A DNA stretch of 64,000 bases, from positions 1-64,000 of the forward strand of contig NXFV01000300.1 in NCBI GenBank assembly GCA_002803225.1, given 5' to 3'. The notes under the pieces were generated by a model that saw only the letters and a program-made list of their open reading frames with translations, did not search any database and was not told the DNA's origin. The translations under genes were made by a program, and so were the position numbers. This stretch comes from Gamarada debralockiae (lineage: Eukaryota > Ascomycota > Leotiomycetes > Helotiales > Hyphodiscaceae). Below are positions 10,643-22,592 of this stretch, in pieces. Position 1 is the first letter of the stretch; every line of letters begins with the position of its first letter.

Positions 10643-12318
10643 ATGTATCTGACCCCACTGAGATTATTCTTGGGACTCTTGCTAAGCGTACGTCAGCACG
10701 AACTCTTCTCCCTCCTGAACCCCGTCTAATTGCCACCACAGCCCTTCATCTACTTTCTCCTCCGCTCCATTTACTACCTCCTTTTTCACCCTCTCCGACA
10801 CTACCCTGGCCCTAAGCTCTGGGCTATCTCGCGCTTGCCTTGGACCATTGTGAACCTCCGTGGAAACCTACCATGGACGATACGTGACCTTCACGAGGCC
10901 TACGGGCCGGTCATCCGCGTTGCTCCAGACGAGCTGTCTTACACTACCAGCGGAGCCTGGAAAAAGATCTACGGACAAACCTCCCCCGAGTTCCTCAAGT
11001 GCCTCGACGGACGGGGCATCGCCCCGGCCGTCGTCAACGGCATGCGCAGTATTATTACGGAATCCCCAGACCGGCATGCACGCCTGCGCCGCGCCATTCT
11101 GCCGGGCTTCTCGGACCGTGCTCTGCGTGACCAGGAAGCCTACCTCCAGCTTCACAGTGGGAAGCTCGTGGCACAGCTTCGTCGTTGCGCTGCAGCCGGC
11201 GAGCCACAGGACATGACACGGTGGCTCAGCCTCGCGAGCTTCGACATCATGAGCGACCTAGCCTTTGGGCAAGCCGCGGGATGTCTGGAAAGTGCAGACC
11301 AGCCGTGGATCGAGGCCATTGGGTCGCGCATCAAGTCCATCGTGTGGTTCCAGTTTACCGTGTACTACCGGGTGGAGTGGCTCCTCGATTGGTTGGCGCC
11401 CAAGGGGTCCATCGCGGCGCGGAAGAAGCACCGCGAGCTAACGAGAATGAAAATCCAGCGGAGGATTGACCAACAAAAGAGTGGGGAGAAGACGAACGCT
11501 AAGGACTTTATGAGCTATATTCTAGACAACCAGGTCGAGAACATCAGCAACGGGGAGCTGTATGGGGTGGCAAGTGCCTTGGTTGTGGCGGGAAGCAATA
11601 CAGTTGCGTACATGCTGACCGCGCTTCTTTTTTTCGTGTGCAGGAATCCGGAGGTATACCAGAAGCTTACAAGGGAGATCAGGAAAGCATTTCCGAAGGA
11701 TGATGACATCACCATGGTCGCGGCGGGTGAATTGGATTATACACGCGCGGTTATCGATGAGACATTGAGGATTTCACCGGCCACACCATCTACTCTGCCG
11801 CGGTGGGTTCCTGAGCAAGGCGAGTATATTGAGGGCAAATGGGTCCCCGGAGGAGTAAGTAACAGTGCACTCGAAAGGTCCTCGCTGGCTATGCAGACTA
11901 CTGACATTGTCAAGATTGCTGTCGGTGTGCACAGCCTGGCAGCTAGTCATTCCGAGTTGAACTTCCACAGGGCACATGAGTTTATCCCAGAGCGCTGGCT
12001 CGAACGATCTAAAGACTCGCCGTTTGCAAACGACGACCCCGCTGCGGTACAGCCCTTCTCGTACGGAAGACATGACTGCATTGGACAGAAGTAAGTTGAC
12101 AGGGTCTCCCGAATGCGTCCTTTTATGACCAGCCATGCTAATCTCTGATTTCTTCTTATAGCATGGCTATGAATGAAATGAGACTCATTGTAGCAAAGTT
12201 ATTCTGGACCTTCGATATGTCTTTGCCCGAAGACTGTCACGACTGGTGGATCACACAAAAGTCGTATCTTATTTGGGAGAAGAAGCCGCTAATGGTCAAG
12301 CTCCGGCTGAGAACCTGA
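10643..12318 (+). CDS. cytochrome P450, paralogue of the 3483 gene
   Basis: 496 aa, exons 10643-10687, 10742-11854, 11915-12090, 12162-12318. The anchor MYLTPLRLFLGLLLSPFIYF precedes YPGPKLWAISRLPW. The I-helix reads VAGSNTVAYML, ExxR lies in DETLRISPATP, PERW follows, and the heme loop is FSYGRHDCIGQN with Cys about 441. The usual Arg two residues before Cys is replaced: the loop has GRHDC, a variant also found in other fungal P450s. Introns at the first and last sites match those of the 3483 gene. Intron 3 (11855-11914) is 60 nt with no stop, so it could be read through. I treat it as an intron because removing it restores GGIAVGVHSLAASHSELNF, matching the paralogue. Probably works with the neighbouring oxidases. 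Confidence 0.9.
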
Positions 12319-12908
12319 CAATATAGTTTTTAAAATGCCTTTGCGTTTATATTTAGTTATACTGTTAACCATTCTCGGCTCACCAGCTCTCTCCTTTAAC
12401 CAACTAAGGCTCAACTCACTCAGTGTAGTCGACAGTTTTTAACAGTCCGTTAACTGCAGTTTTCACACTATTACAGTCCGTTCGTCGTGGGACAGGTTGT
12501 AAAACTAGAGATAAAGGCCAGATTCTAAGCATGAGCAGAATTAGACATCTTCAAGAAAGGGGGATTGCAAAAGCATAGGTGATGGCCAGATTCAGAGCAG
12601 TTGAGAATCTAATGACATCTTCGAAGTAGGCTATACATGGGTTTGGGCTATTGGAGTTCAGTGGAGAAGACTGAGGGAAGAGAAGGAGAAGAAAGGTTGT
12701 GAAGTTGTGCTGTAGGGCTGCCTTGAAGTCAAGATGTGTGGTATTTGGACGCCGGCCTCACGCACTCCAGGCCTCGTGATTACTCTTCTGACAATGTCCG
12801 ATTGGACAACCGTTTATGTTTTCAATTGGAGGTGCAGACATCTGAAGCCAAACTCAACCTCAACTCCCTGTTGGTTTGCTGAGGCTGACTCTCACAGGGC
12901 TCTTTATC
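12319..12908. other. intergenic region
   Basis: Between two convergent P450 loci. It contains an imperfect direct repeat (ggccagattc near 12510 and again near 12590, each followed by gacatcttc). No gene is supported; the plus-strand frame 12734-13003 is an overlap shadow. Confidence 0.4.
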
Positions 12909-14420
12909 TCACGCCCAAAATATTTTCTGCGAAGTCCACTCTAAAGGCTCCATTCCCTCCGGAATCCCAACCTCAAAGTTTCAAAGAAGCCTCGCCAAAA
13001 TGACTCTCAATTCTACCCAAGCCAGCTGCTGCCCGAGACAACCATGTGGTCCCATACTAAAAGGATGAAAAGTATCATGTCTGTCGTTTGCAAACGACGA
13101 TCCTTCAGCTGGTTGTTGAAGCCAGCGTTCGGAGACAAATTCTTCAGGCGAGGTGAAAGTGATCTTGGACTTGAAAGTCGCATAACATGAAACCCCAACT
13201 GTGACCCCTTCCGGCAACGAATACCCCGCGATCACAGCCCCACCTTTCGGTACAGCACGATGCAAGTTATCCGGGAACGGTGGACAGACTCAATCCCTCC
13301 TACAAGACGGCTGTGAGATACTCCAAGGACCTCGTTGACTGCCCATCGATTTCTGACTCTGAATTAAAAGAGGACCGTATTTCGTGAATGAGGGTTTGCA
13401 ACTTTTTCGACTTTTATAGAAGGTTGTTGATAGTTCCCGCCAAAGCGGTGGTAATTGTGCCGCTTCCAGCAATGATCAGTGCCATGCAATTGGCAACCAT
13501 TTCCCCCTCCGAGAGACTCTGCAATGGATTGGCCTCGTTGTGCATCAGAATATAGGACATCATATCTGGACGATCTGTTTTGATTTCCAATCGCTTCCGA
13601 ACATTATCCCTCGATGTCGTCAACACCAAGTTCAGTCTAGCTAGTGCAGACTTCGCCATGATGTACGAGACCAAGAGCGTTGATAATGGGATAAAGCTCA
13701 GGCTCGTACCAATGGTTCATACCAATGAGCAACGCTTTGAACTGCAGGATGACAGTTATCCAAGGATGATACTCCTGTTCCTCCAAACAATCAAATGACG
13801 TCCCCCATCCAAAATCACTGAAAATGTCGAAAGTGGTGCAATTGAACCACTCCACAACATTCACAACCTCCTCTCCCTTCTTACTCTCCTCAATATTCTC
13901 CCTCAATTTCGCAATCAAAACATCATCATGCCGCCCAATAATCGGCTCCTGCGCCTTAATTGCTTTCTCCGCGAACGCCGCTCCCATAGCCTTACGAAAC
14001 CGTGCATGAGTTTCCACAGGTGCGGAAATCAAGTTGTGGGCTGTGACTCCAGGAGGCCGACTTCCCATTGCTTTGGCCGGATGAATTCTTTGTTTAGGTA
14101 GATGTCTTTCCATGCTGCCGGGTCGATGAAGGAGAGTTCATCGGGACTGATTCGTATTACGGGGCCATATTGGTCGTGCAGGGCTTTGATGCGGTAGGGG
14201 ACAACGCCTTGGAGCGTGGCGTAGAGGTAGGGAAATTGGAAGGCTGCCCATAGTTTCGGACCGGGGAATTTAGTGAGGGGGTGGAAGTAGATTTTGTAGA
14301 TTATGTTGCTTATGTGGTACTGGAGAATGTCAGTAGTGCTGAATGGCGATGGAACTTACATACTGTGATAATTGTTCCGAGAAAGGCGGCTAAAGCTTGA
14401 TTGAAAGTAACGCTGTCCAT
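12909..14420 (-). pseudogene. broken cytochrome P450, third paralogue
   Basis: Nearly complete P450 sequence, but no open model. From the anchor MDSVTFNQALAAFLGTIITV an intron leads to the hinge FPGPKLWA and LHDQYGPVIRISPDELSF. Then come FDIFSDFGWGTSFDCL, AGSGTITTALAG, SERWLQQP and the heme loop FSMGPHGCLGQ. Defects: a one-base loss after WKDIYLNKEFIRP (about 14070), a shift after INALG (about 13665), a TAA about 13410, a TAG about 13310 with ExxR reduced to EGLS, an extra base about 13270, and TGA in place of Trp in LLxNFEV (about 12973). Some stops fit C-to-T change. I read this as real decay of a cluster member, though single-base sequence errors could explain part of it. Confidence 0.85.
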
Positions 14421-15257
14421 AACTTGAAAACCTGTCGGTTGAAACAGAAAGAAGAGGAGGCCGCTGATTGCAATGATGAAAGAAAAGAAGAACTGGAACA
14501 CTTTTAAACAATCCAAATATGGAGGGTCTCCAAAACTACGTATTATTCGAGAATCATCAAAACTTGAAACCAGGTAATTTGAAATCCACGTTGCCTTTCA
14601 GGGCAATTTTGCAAGAAGCGCGAACTTGAGATCTCTGCTTTTGAAGTATCCTGCCCTACGGCACTGGGAAGCGAGACGCGATGACGAGCGACGGGGCCAA
14701 TGAGATTATCGCTAGGACGGACGTACGAGCGGGGATTACTGTAACGAGGTAGGTAAGCGACCTAGATAGGGGCTCTAGCGGCTATCGCTCCTGCTTACAT
14801 GCTACGGTCCTAATATACATTCCGCTCCGATTTATAACGAGAAACGATACACGATGCTCATTACTTCATTACTTCATCATCAATGGCCAACCCGAATAGT
14901 TCAGATGAGAGTGTGAATGCTATAGATGAGAGCTTTTGCCTCTTAAATCCTCATTATTTCTTGCTCCACACCAGCCGCGACTTAATATAAGGGGTTATGA
15001 TTCAGTTATATGTCTCTTTTCAAAGCTCTTCCAACTAAGGCCCTTTGTCTTAAGCTAAAGCTGGGAAGTTCAGAAGAGTTAGAAATGGGCAAGACCAATT
15101 ATTCTTGAGTTAGGTCAAAATAGCATTCCTAGTAGCAAATTGTTTGTTGGAATTGCCTAACCTGTTATCCGATCAACTGGCAACGCTAAGGCTCGCTTGC
15201 GACTTTTAGTCTCCACCAATCAAATTATCGCATTTTTGTATGAGAATAGGGGTTTTT
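14421..15257. other. intergenic region at edge of transposon debris
   Basis: No gene recognised. gttggaattgcctaa at 15146-15160 matches the start of the small repeat inserted at 36663, suggesting another fragment of that family. GC content falls towards the piggyBac relic. Confidence 0.35.
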
Positions 15258-17050
15258 TCACTCTATTCTATGATATCTAGTAAAACAAGACCCCTTACTA
15301 CACAGCGCAACGTCGCATTCTTTGTACCCATAGACTGATGACCTTCTGCAGCTAGTTCTACCTAAGTTGGTAGCGATTTGCTGTAGCGCTATACGCTTCC
15401 TTAGTAGATCTCTATATCTCTCTCCTTTGCAATATATACAATCCCCCTTCCGGCCTTTGTGTACTTGCGAGTGTTGGTGTATAGGAACAGTAAATTGTTC
15501 AATATTTGTATGTGTTTCGGCTCGTTTTCGCTTAGTAGGTACACGTTCTCCTGCGTCGAATAATGCCCGCTGGAGTGCCTTGCGGAAGTCGAACTGGCAT
15601 ATAAATTTTTTAGTTCTAGGCACCTTAGAGTGAAATGAAAGAAGGTAGCTATTGACTAATATAGTATTTAGTAGCTAATGAAAAATGGATTGCTATCTGC
15701 CTCTTCTGATTGGTCGTAATCCAGGAGTATAGCACTTTAATTGGTCTCCTCGATTAATAGCCTTAGCGTAGTAGTTATAGTCGTCTATAAACTCTAGTAT
15801 CTTAAGCAATTTCTCGAACTAGTCTCCAAATACAGCACGTGCTGTCTTTGCTGATGTTGATGATTCTTTCGGCCGCTTGCGGAGTAGCTCTCGAGTCTTA
15901 GTCCCATGATAGAATGAGCTTTGAGCTAGTACAAAAGAGTTATCTTTCTAGCCAATTTAATTGATAAGATTATCCTCTGTAGGGAACTTAATATATGTCT
16001 CCCAAGGTAGTATATCGCTCTTAGCGTCTTTTGTCTTTAGATTATATAGTTGTTAATAAATCCCTGAATCCTTCCAACAAGTGCTAGTCGCCGCCTATCC
16101 ATATGATCTTAAATATTTGATTAATACGTTTGATACAAATAAGTTATCGAGATAAATATAATATCGACTAATTATAGGCTTAGGAAGAAGGCCTAAGAGG
16201 TATAGCACTACCGCAGCTGTCTTGTTTCTGTCTCGTTTTGGCTTAGTACTAAAGCTAAGCTCCTTTGGTATAGTGACTCTTATAGGCCCCCCCTTTTTTC
16301 CCTTATAATACTATATCTATTTAAGGAAGTAGCCTAATTTAGTAACTACCCAAATCTTAAATCCTGTGGGAATTGGCTTCCCTGGTATCGTGGTTGCCTC
16401 ACGTGCTCGTCCTTCAAAACGTGATATCGCTTCATTAACTACAATATCCCGACCTAGATACTACAACTAGGTATTAACTGCTTAAATATAAGAATTCAAA
16501 GGCTTTAACTAGAGGTCCATATGTATTAGTAGTGTATAAATTAACTAGAGAAAGCTACGTACTTTACTTTAAAGATCAGGTGATTCTTTACTATCAGCTA
16601 GACATAATATCCGAAGACAACGATAGAGTGCTTGAAACCGTCGTAGGCTTATATATCGAGCTACTATATAGAATGGCGTATCAGGGTCTATAGACTAATA
16701 GGATTCAAGCTTTAGTTCGAAATACAAGCTCATATAAATAAGAATTGCAATATATGATTTAAGCTCCTTTGTCGTCAATGGGACCTACTCCAGAGCCCGG
16801 GCACAAGGCTTCCAGGGGCTATATATCCGTCCATCCATTTTATTAGTGTTTTCCACTATAATATCGAGTATTCGGTTAGGTAAGAACTAGCTGAAAATAC
16901 CTAGGGCGTCGAGTAGGGTAACGTGTTAAGGAAGCATCACGCGGGATTCAAATTCGAGGACATCCATTGGGATAAACGCATCACCTGATTTCTGGAGGGG
17001 CTTCCGCTTGGGTCGTAAAGTACCCGTATTAGTAGGATCAGGTTACACCT
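15258..17050 (-). pseudogene. decayed piggyBac-type transposase
   Basis: Read from 17050 leftwards, translated pieces follow the order of a piggyBac transposase (DDE_Tnp_1_7): DIIVENTNK, LTTKELKSYIAILIYMSLY, DIVVNEAISRFEGRA, IPTGFKIWVVTKLGYF, YIYLDNLFVSN, GWKDNSFVLAQSS, INRGDQLKCY, and a Cys/His tail CIYCKGE, GYKECDVALCSKGSC, CFTRYH. The tail is still open over 121 codons (15258-15623). The upstream part is full of stops, several at positions where family members have Gln or Trp, and is very AT-rich. The first catalytic Asp (VDEA in relatives) is Asn here. Target TTAA sites and terminal repeats could not be placed. Not functional. Confidence 0.85.
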
Positions 17051-17202
17051 CTGCTATTGTGAATTATATGGCATTGAAGTTTAGAAATAGTGAAATTAGA
17101 GTGTTTATTTACGCGTGAAATACAGTGTTTATTTTGATGTTCCTATCCCTGTGGCGTTAGTGCCTTAGGCCGACAAAAAAGTCGTTAACGCCAGTTAAGC
17201 GG

Positions 17203-17327
17203 ATAGCCTGTATTTTCCCCTCTTCTATAGTATAAGAGAGCTCTTCCCTCCTTATATTTCAGCTCCTGAGATATCAAGTTAGCTCTAAAAATGCCACTAT
17301 ATTTTGCCCCCAAACAGCTCAACGGAC
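17203..17327 (+). repeat. dispersed repeat, copy A
   Basis: About 125 bp highly similar to 36685-36808. Shared blocks include atagcctgtattt, ataagagagctct, tatttcagctcct, aatgccactatattt and cagctcaac. Differences are scattered single bases, many C/T. The copy at 36.7 kb interrupts a gene, so this family has moved. Confidence 0.8.
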
Positions 17328-18330
17328 ACAAATGAAATATTAGGATGCTATTAGCGCCTATTTTGGCTTTTATACAGTATACCCATGTATACACAGCACA
17401 ATATAACAGCAGTCTATCCTAGCTCCTTCTCCACGCTTGCGTCTATCTTCTATAGCATGTCAACGCAATCGGTTACTATTCTAGCTCCTGCTCACCACTG
17501 GCAGCCGTATTGCGCCGAAACAATACACTGGCATATAACCCTGTGTTACATTAGTGAGATCAACTCTATATAGCCCACCAAAAATCCACGTTCACTTATC
17601 TTGAAGATGTCAGCACCTTCATCCAATAAATTTCCACGCTCTCTTTCCTTTTATTGACGATTGCCAGAAACAGGGCTGTACTTCCAGATAGGACAGGATG
17701 GTCAATATGAAGCCTTGGGTCCATTTTGAGAATCTTGATAAGCGTCCTTGCGAGTTCGCTCGATGCTGAGTCTGCGGCCCTGTCAGATACATTTTATCAA
17801 AGGGCCTCGCCAGAAAAAGAGATCCGATTGGGAATCTTAAAGAATCTGAGATGCTACTTCAGATTATCTTTCCCCACAAATCATTCATACCATTCCGGCA
17901 ACAACGCATAAACCTATCATCATCATCAAAGATTATGATAACGTGTTAAGATCAAAATAATCCGCATATATGTCCGCTATTCGGCAATCCTACGCCACCC
18001 GTTACACAGCCAGGGTATGTGTAACTCCTTTGGCCATACCACAGTCTCGATCCCCGCACTCCACTCCAGTCCGGCGGGCTAGCCTCCAAGATACCCCAAT
18101 GGATTTCCATGGTGTCTGCAGGTAGGGCACCTATCTGCATGTTGGTTACCAATTATATATTTTTTGAGTTGAATACAAAGTAATCAAATTAAAACCAAGT
18201 CGAAGTTTTTGAACACCACGATATAAATACAACCCCAATCCAATTTCTTTGGACTTGGCTTCAAGCTTGTCTTCGTATCTTATCAGAATTTAGAACATCA
18301 TTGAACCAGATATATAGTCAAGAAGTCACC
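17328..18330. promoter_or_regulatory. intergenic region with TATA element
   Basis: No gene recognised in about 1 kb. tataaata at 18222-18229 lies about 105 bp before the ATG of the secreted-protein gene and is a fair core-promoter candidate. Confidence 0.4.
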
Positions 18331-19469
18331 ATGATCCTTCTCAATCAAATCGGCATAGTGGCATGCTACTTCGTACTCGACGCCATCGCCCAAGCTTTCG
18401 GCCCTACCTCTATTTCCGGATGGAATGTTGACGGCATAGGCCAATTCATCGCTGGAGGTTTCTTCCTTCTCCCTCTATTCTAATTCTTCTTTCTAATATC
18501 CACTAGTTCTCATTCACTGTCACCCTACCCGCAACTGTTCCCTGGACACAAAAAGGTGCTGCTTTCAGTATCCAACCCAACCTCTTTAACGGAGATGTCA
18601 ACAACTGGGTCTACTATGACAACATCGCCTATGCAAACATTACCGGCACGCCGGGGAATCCAGAGACTTACCAGCTCAGCTTCAATGCTGGCCAAGTCAA
18701 TTCAGTCACGGAGACCAATGCTTCTCCCACTAGTAATACCTTACCCTCCCTTGGAAAGTGGGCCCGGAGGCTGTGCTGACAAGATGTATAGTCTATCCAG
18801 GGGACTCGGTGAGCATTTCATATGCAGTAAAGTCTGGTACAACCTGGGGGCAGACGTGGGGCGTCGTTCCAGGTGCAATCGGAATAGCTGCTGGTGCGAA
18901 AGCTAGCTCCGGTAGTTACACATTCAAATTCCGTTGGTGGCCCTTTCCTTCGTTCGCTCTTCGCTTTACAAGCAACGCCCACGACATTCATCCTCCCTAA
19001 TAGCGACTGTATCTCCTGGTGATTCATTCCACTACGTGGGTCTCTCTCTTTCCCTCGTACCATAGTCTTACTGGCTTAACAAATTTCCAGATCTGGCTCG
19101 AAGCCATGTTCAGCGGCTGTTTCTGGGACTTCGGCAATCTGTCATGGCAGAATATCAAAATAACAGCCAGCACCACCGACACCTCCTGGTGTCTTCCGTA
19201 CGTTCTCTTCCCCTTCTTGTCGTACTTGAAACTCACTTGGCATTAGATACCCAGTTGCAGAGGCCCCTCCTCCGTATCCCGATGGATATAACGCCACCTA
19301 TGCTGGTGGCCCACAAGTTGCCACTGTATCAGGTGGCTCGAGCACTTGTACTCTGCCGGAAATGACAATGCTTCAACCCTCGGGTGCGCTGGCTGCTGAG
19401 GCCGCGTTTCAGTCGCAGCTGGCCGCTTGTGCGATACTTGAAGCGGAGGGTGAGAGGTGTCATTATTAA
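18331..19469 (+). pseudogene. probable decayed gene for a secreted protein of unknown function
   Basis: Starts MILLNQIGIVACYFVLDAIA, a plausible signal peptide. Segments in consecutive but differing frames read as one protein: FSFTVTLPATVPWTQKGAAF, NNWVYYDNIAYANITGTPG, LTRCIVYPGDSVSISYAV, TVSPGDSFHY, AMFSGCFWDFGNLSWQN, TASTTDTSWC, and an end rich in Pro/Gly with NATYAGGPQVATVSGG. Credible introns run 19036-19091 and about 19199-19248. The first join (about 18455-18516) and the step near 18750 need a frame change that no intron explains. Either it is broken or bases are missing in the assembly. Function unknown; the layout resembles small beta-sandwich secreted proteins of fungi. Confidence 0.45.
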
Positions 19470-20029
19470 CGTTGAGTATTTTAAAAAGTTGGATCAAAGC
19501 AACTTTGGCGAGCCTTACGCAAAAATTGGGAAGAAAATGAACCTTTGTATTTTACTCCAAGCAGCTTCTGTTGTTTTATGAGACCTGATGTGATGATTAT
19601 GCCTTCTGAACTGCAAGAACATATCCCCTTCTAAAGTAATCCGGGACTTGATAGAAATGGACTCTGCTCTGCAATTCGACTTGTCTTCAAATAATTCAAA
19701 TACCTAATAGGCTATTAGCCGGGCTGAATAAGACCTTACTTTATGCTCAGCTAATTCAGAGGTGGGTCAAGATGCTGACACTCGGCTCAAGGTAAGGCCG
19801 CTGCTTATGTCTAGAGACTATAACGTAACCGGCGACAGAAAAGGTTGACCACGACTTTACGGGTCTTTTAAGGCGTTTTAGCCTGGTAGCTCTCATCTTA
19901 TATTACCAGTGCAACTAAGTCTAACTAGAATCGGAAATCTTGAGTGGCCATTCAAACAGGCATCTAGTTAATTTTCAATAAGTAGTTACTTGTTTCAACT
20001 AACCATTTGGGAACCCCGGTCCTCCAGGT
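19470..20029. other. intergenic region
   Basis: Convergent ends of the secreted-protein relic and the GMC relic. Nothing recognised. Confidence 0.4.
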
Positions 20030-22267
20030 CTCAAAAGCCATACTCAATCCTAATCAAACTCGTCGCCTTCTCCGCAATCATGTAAACAAGACCCTGCGTA
20101 TGCTGATAGGTACAATGGGCATGATACTCGCATCGACAATCCTCAACCTTTTTACTCCATACACCTTCAACTCACTCTCCACGACCACGCCATCGCCTTG
20201 AGGTTTCATTTCGCAGGTGCTGGATGCATGTCAGACGGGGATGGCGGCGTTGCGAATGTAGCTTGAAAAAGGGCTAGAAGGTCGCAGATTAGGGAGAGGA
20301 GAGAAAGGGAAGTGAGTAATATTGGAAGACGAATTTGAGAATGTCCTTATCGGTCTGGACGTCTATTCCTGGTACCACTTCGCCGTTATTTGGTATGATG
20401 CCCCAGATTGAGAGACAAGGATGTGCGAGAATGCTGCAGAGTTGTTTGAATACGTAGACTGCGATTCTTTGGTCTGTTTCGGCTTCGAAATACTATGGCA
20501 TTTAGTCAGACATCAACGTACCATTTCCATTATTGGCCTAGGCGGAAGGCGCCACCCGCATTCAAATTGATAACAGGAGCATCCCCAATACTATTCGACT
20601 GTAGCGTGACATTCACCCTTGACACTGGCGCTATCAGACCAGCGGTAATCGAGATATAACTCTCGCTGACGTTCGGCGGTACTCTGGTACAGGAAAAGTA
20701 GGATAATACGCCGCTTCGTAATAGTACTCGATATGTGCTTGATCTGTCCTGTTAACCAGCAATTCTGTAGCACTAAGGTCTCGTAATTCGTCTTCGGATA
20801 GTTTTTGGAATGCGAAGGTCGCACCTCCAGGCGAGGTGAATGGTCCGGTCTGGTTTGCGGCGTATTGGGATGCGGCGGCTTGTATGGCGCTGAGGTCGGC
20901 GATGAGTGAGCTGAGGGATGTCGAGGGCTGAGAGCGGACTATGAGGGAGAAGTATGTGTGGCCTTGCATGCTGAGCGTAGCATCAGTTTCACTCCAAGAA
21001 TTTATTGGAAAGGACGGGGTACGCACTCCTTGCTAACGTTGGGTTTGTTTACTTTGACGGGAATCCCATTCCGTTTGAGTTCATCGGTTGGGCCAATGCC
21101 CTGTCCCTGGATATCAGTCTGCGTTCTAGAAATTAGGAGAGATTGGACGTACTGAAACCATTAGGAGCTGCGGAGTTTGAAAGGTTCCAGGTACTAGAAT
21201 GACTTCCTTGTTCGCCATAGCCACAAACAATTCCCCCGTACTCTGATGCGCGACCATAACCCCTGTGGCTCGCAAAGAGTCTCCCTCACCAGTCGTAATG
21301 GTCTCCTGTATCGTCGCATAAGTCAGAACTTCAAGATTAGTTCAATTCTCAGCCTGTTTATAAGCTCCCAAGAAAACTTGGATTTCGTGCCATCTTCATG
21401 TCGACACTGATAGGTTCCTGTTTCGCTCCGATGTTGTTCCCCAAGTTGAGATCCTGTGAGATGAGCTAGGCCAACGCCAGCAATCGCTTCGACGTAGGCG
21501 AAAGATGCGGGTGTTGAGAGTCCGGATAGCCGACTTGGATAGGTCCATTTGAGTAGTCGGAGGGATCGTAGGCTCGGTAACTTTCGTTGTTTATAGATGG
21601 GGAGGAGAAAGTGACGCTCTGAGGTATGGTTGGCACGTGATGTGATAGGAATTTCTTGTGATAGGCCAAAACCTTCTTGAAGTACGGAAAGACATCGTTC
21701 CAGCTCCATCCAGCGTTGCCCATGCCCCCCCCCACTGATCATATACACTTGCTGAGCCGCGGCCATAGGTCAAGCCATTAATAGACGAGCTGCCTCCAAG
21801 ACAGCGTCCGCCTGGCGTAATCACCCAAGCAATATTTTCGGTATGTTTACGATGATACGTGATGAATCGCTCATTCAAAGAAGCTTAAGCGGGCGTGACG
21901 AAACAGTCAATTTGTGTCCCTATTAAAATCAGAAGGGAAATATTGGGGTGGGCGCCAATGCTACCAAGAACAAGTGCACTGCCCAAAGGAGACTTCGAAG
22001 CAGCGATAATTCCCGATTCAGAGCCTGCTTCCAAGACTAGAACTGTCTGATTGCCAACTTCAGTCAGACGATTCGCAAGAGCAAGACCTCCAGTGCCACC
22101 TGAGAGAGCTGTCAGCTTCATAAAGGGAGGCTCAGATCGATTGAGGACCTACCTCCCACGATGATGAAATCATATGAGCTCTGTAAAGCCTTGCATTTCG
22201 CTTGGAGAGCAAGTATAGCAATGGATATTGTCAAGAAGAGGTGCTTTGGTGGAGTAAAATTATACAT
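20030..22267 (-). pseudogene. broken secreted GMC-family oxidoreductase
   Basis: GMC (glucose-methanol-choline) flavoenzyme sequence. The start MYNFTPPKHLFLTISIAI is a signal peptide, followed by YDFIIVGG and, after an intron (about 22102-22161), GTGGLALANRLTEVGNQT. Then PGGRCLGGSSSINGLTYGRG, WSWNDVFPYFKKV, TPASFAYVEAIAGVG, ANKEVILVPGTFQTPQLLM, GIGPTDELKRNGIPV, and the C-terminal LKVYGVKRLRIVDASIMP and VYMIAEKATSLI. Defects: TAA inside TPAxASL (about 21893), a frameshift in a run of nine G (complement of 21725-21733), and further shifts near 21525, 20640 and 20100. Substrate cannot be inferred. Several breaks sit beside homopolymers, so sequence error may contribute. Confidence 0.8.
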
Positions 22268-22592
22268 TTTGACGATATGAAATTAGAAAAGGTTAAAAGA
22301 TTGAGATAAGTGAGAGGATGAGAGGGAGAGTTGAGAAGCTAAACTTCATGCGGATGCCTACAGCCTCGTACTCTCCAATTGACAACCTGGTCCAGTGTAT
22401 GTGGAGAAGGCTTCATCGATCGGTTGGGGTCTTGGTCTTGACACTTGCAACATGATTGGCCTTTTCTTACGAACAAAACCTTTTACCGAGCCGTGGCCCT
22501 AGTAAGATTACATAGGAATCACTGTAAATTTTGTATTTGGCATCTATATACTCTAACGCCGCCAAGTGCACCACCATCTCTTCCAACAATTA
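22268..22592. other. short intergenic region
   Basis: Between the GMC relic start and the RGP1 stop; nothing recognised. It marks the left edge of an intact conserved island. Confidence 0.4.
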
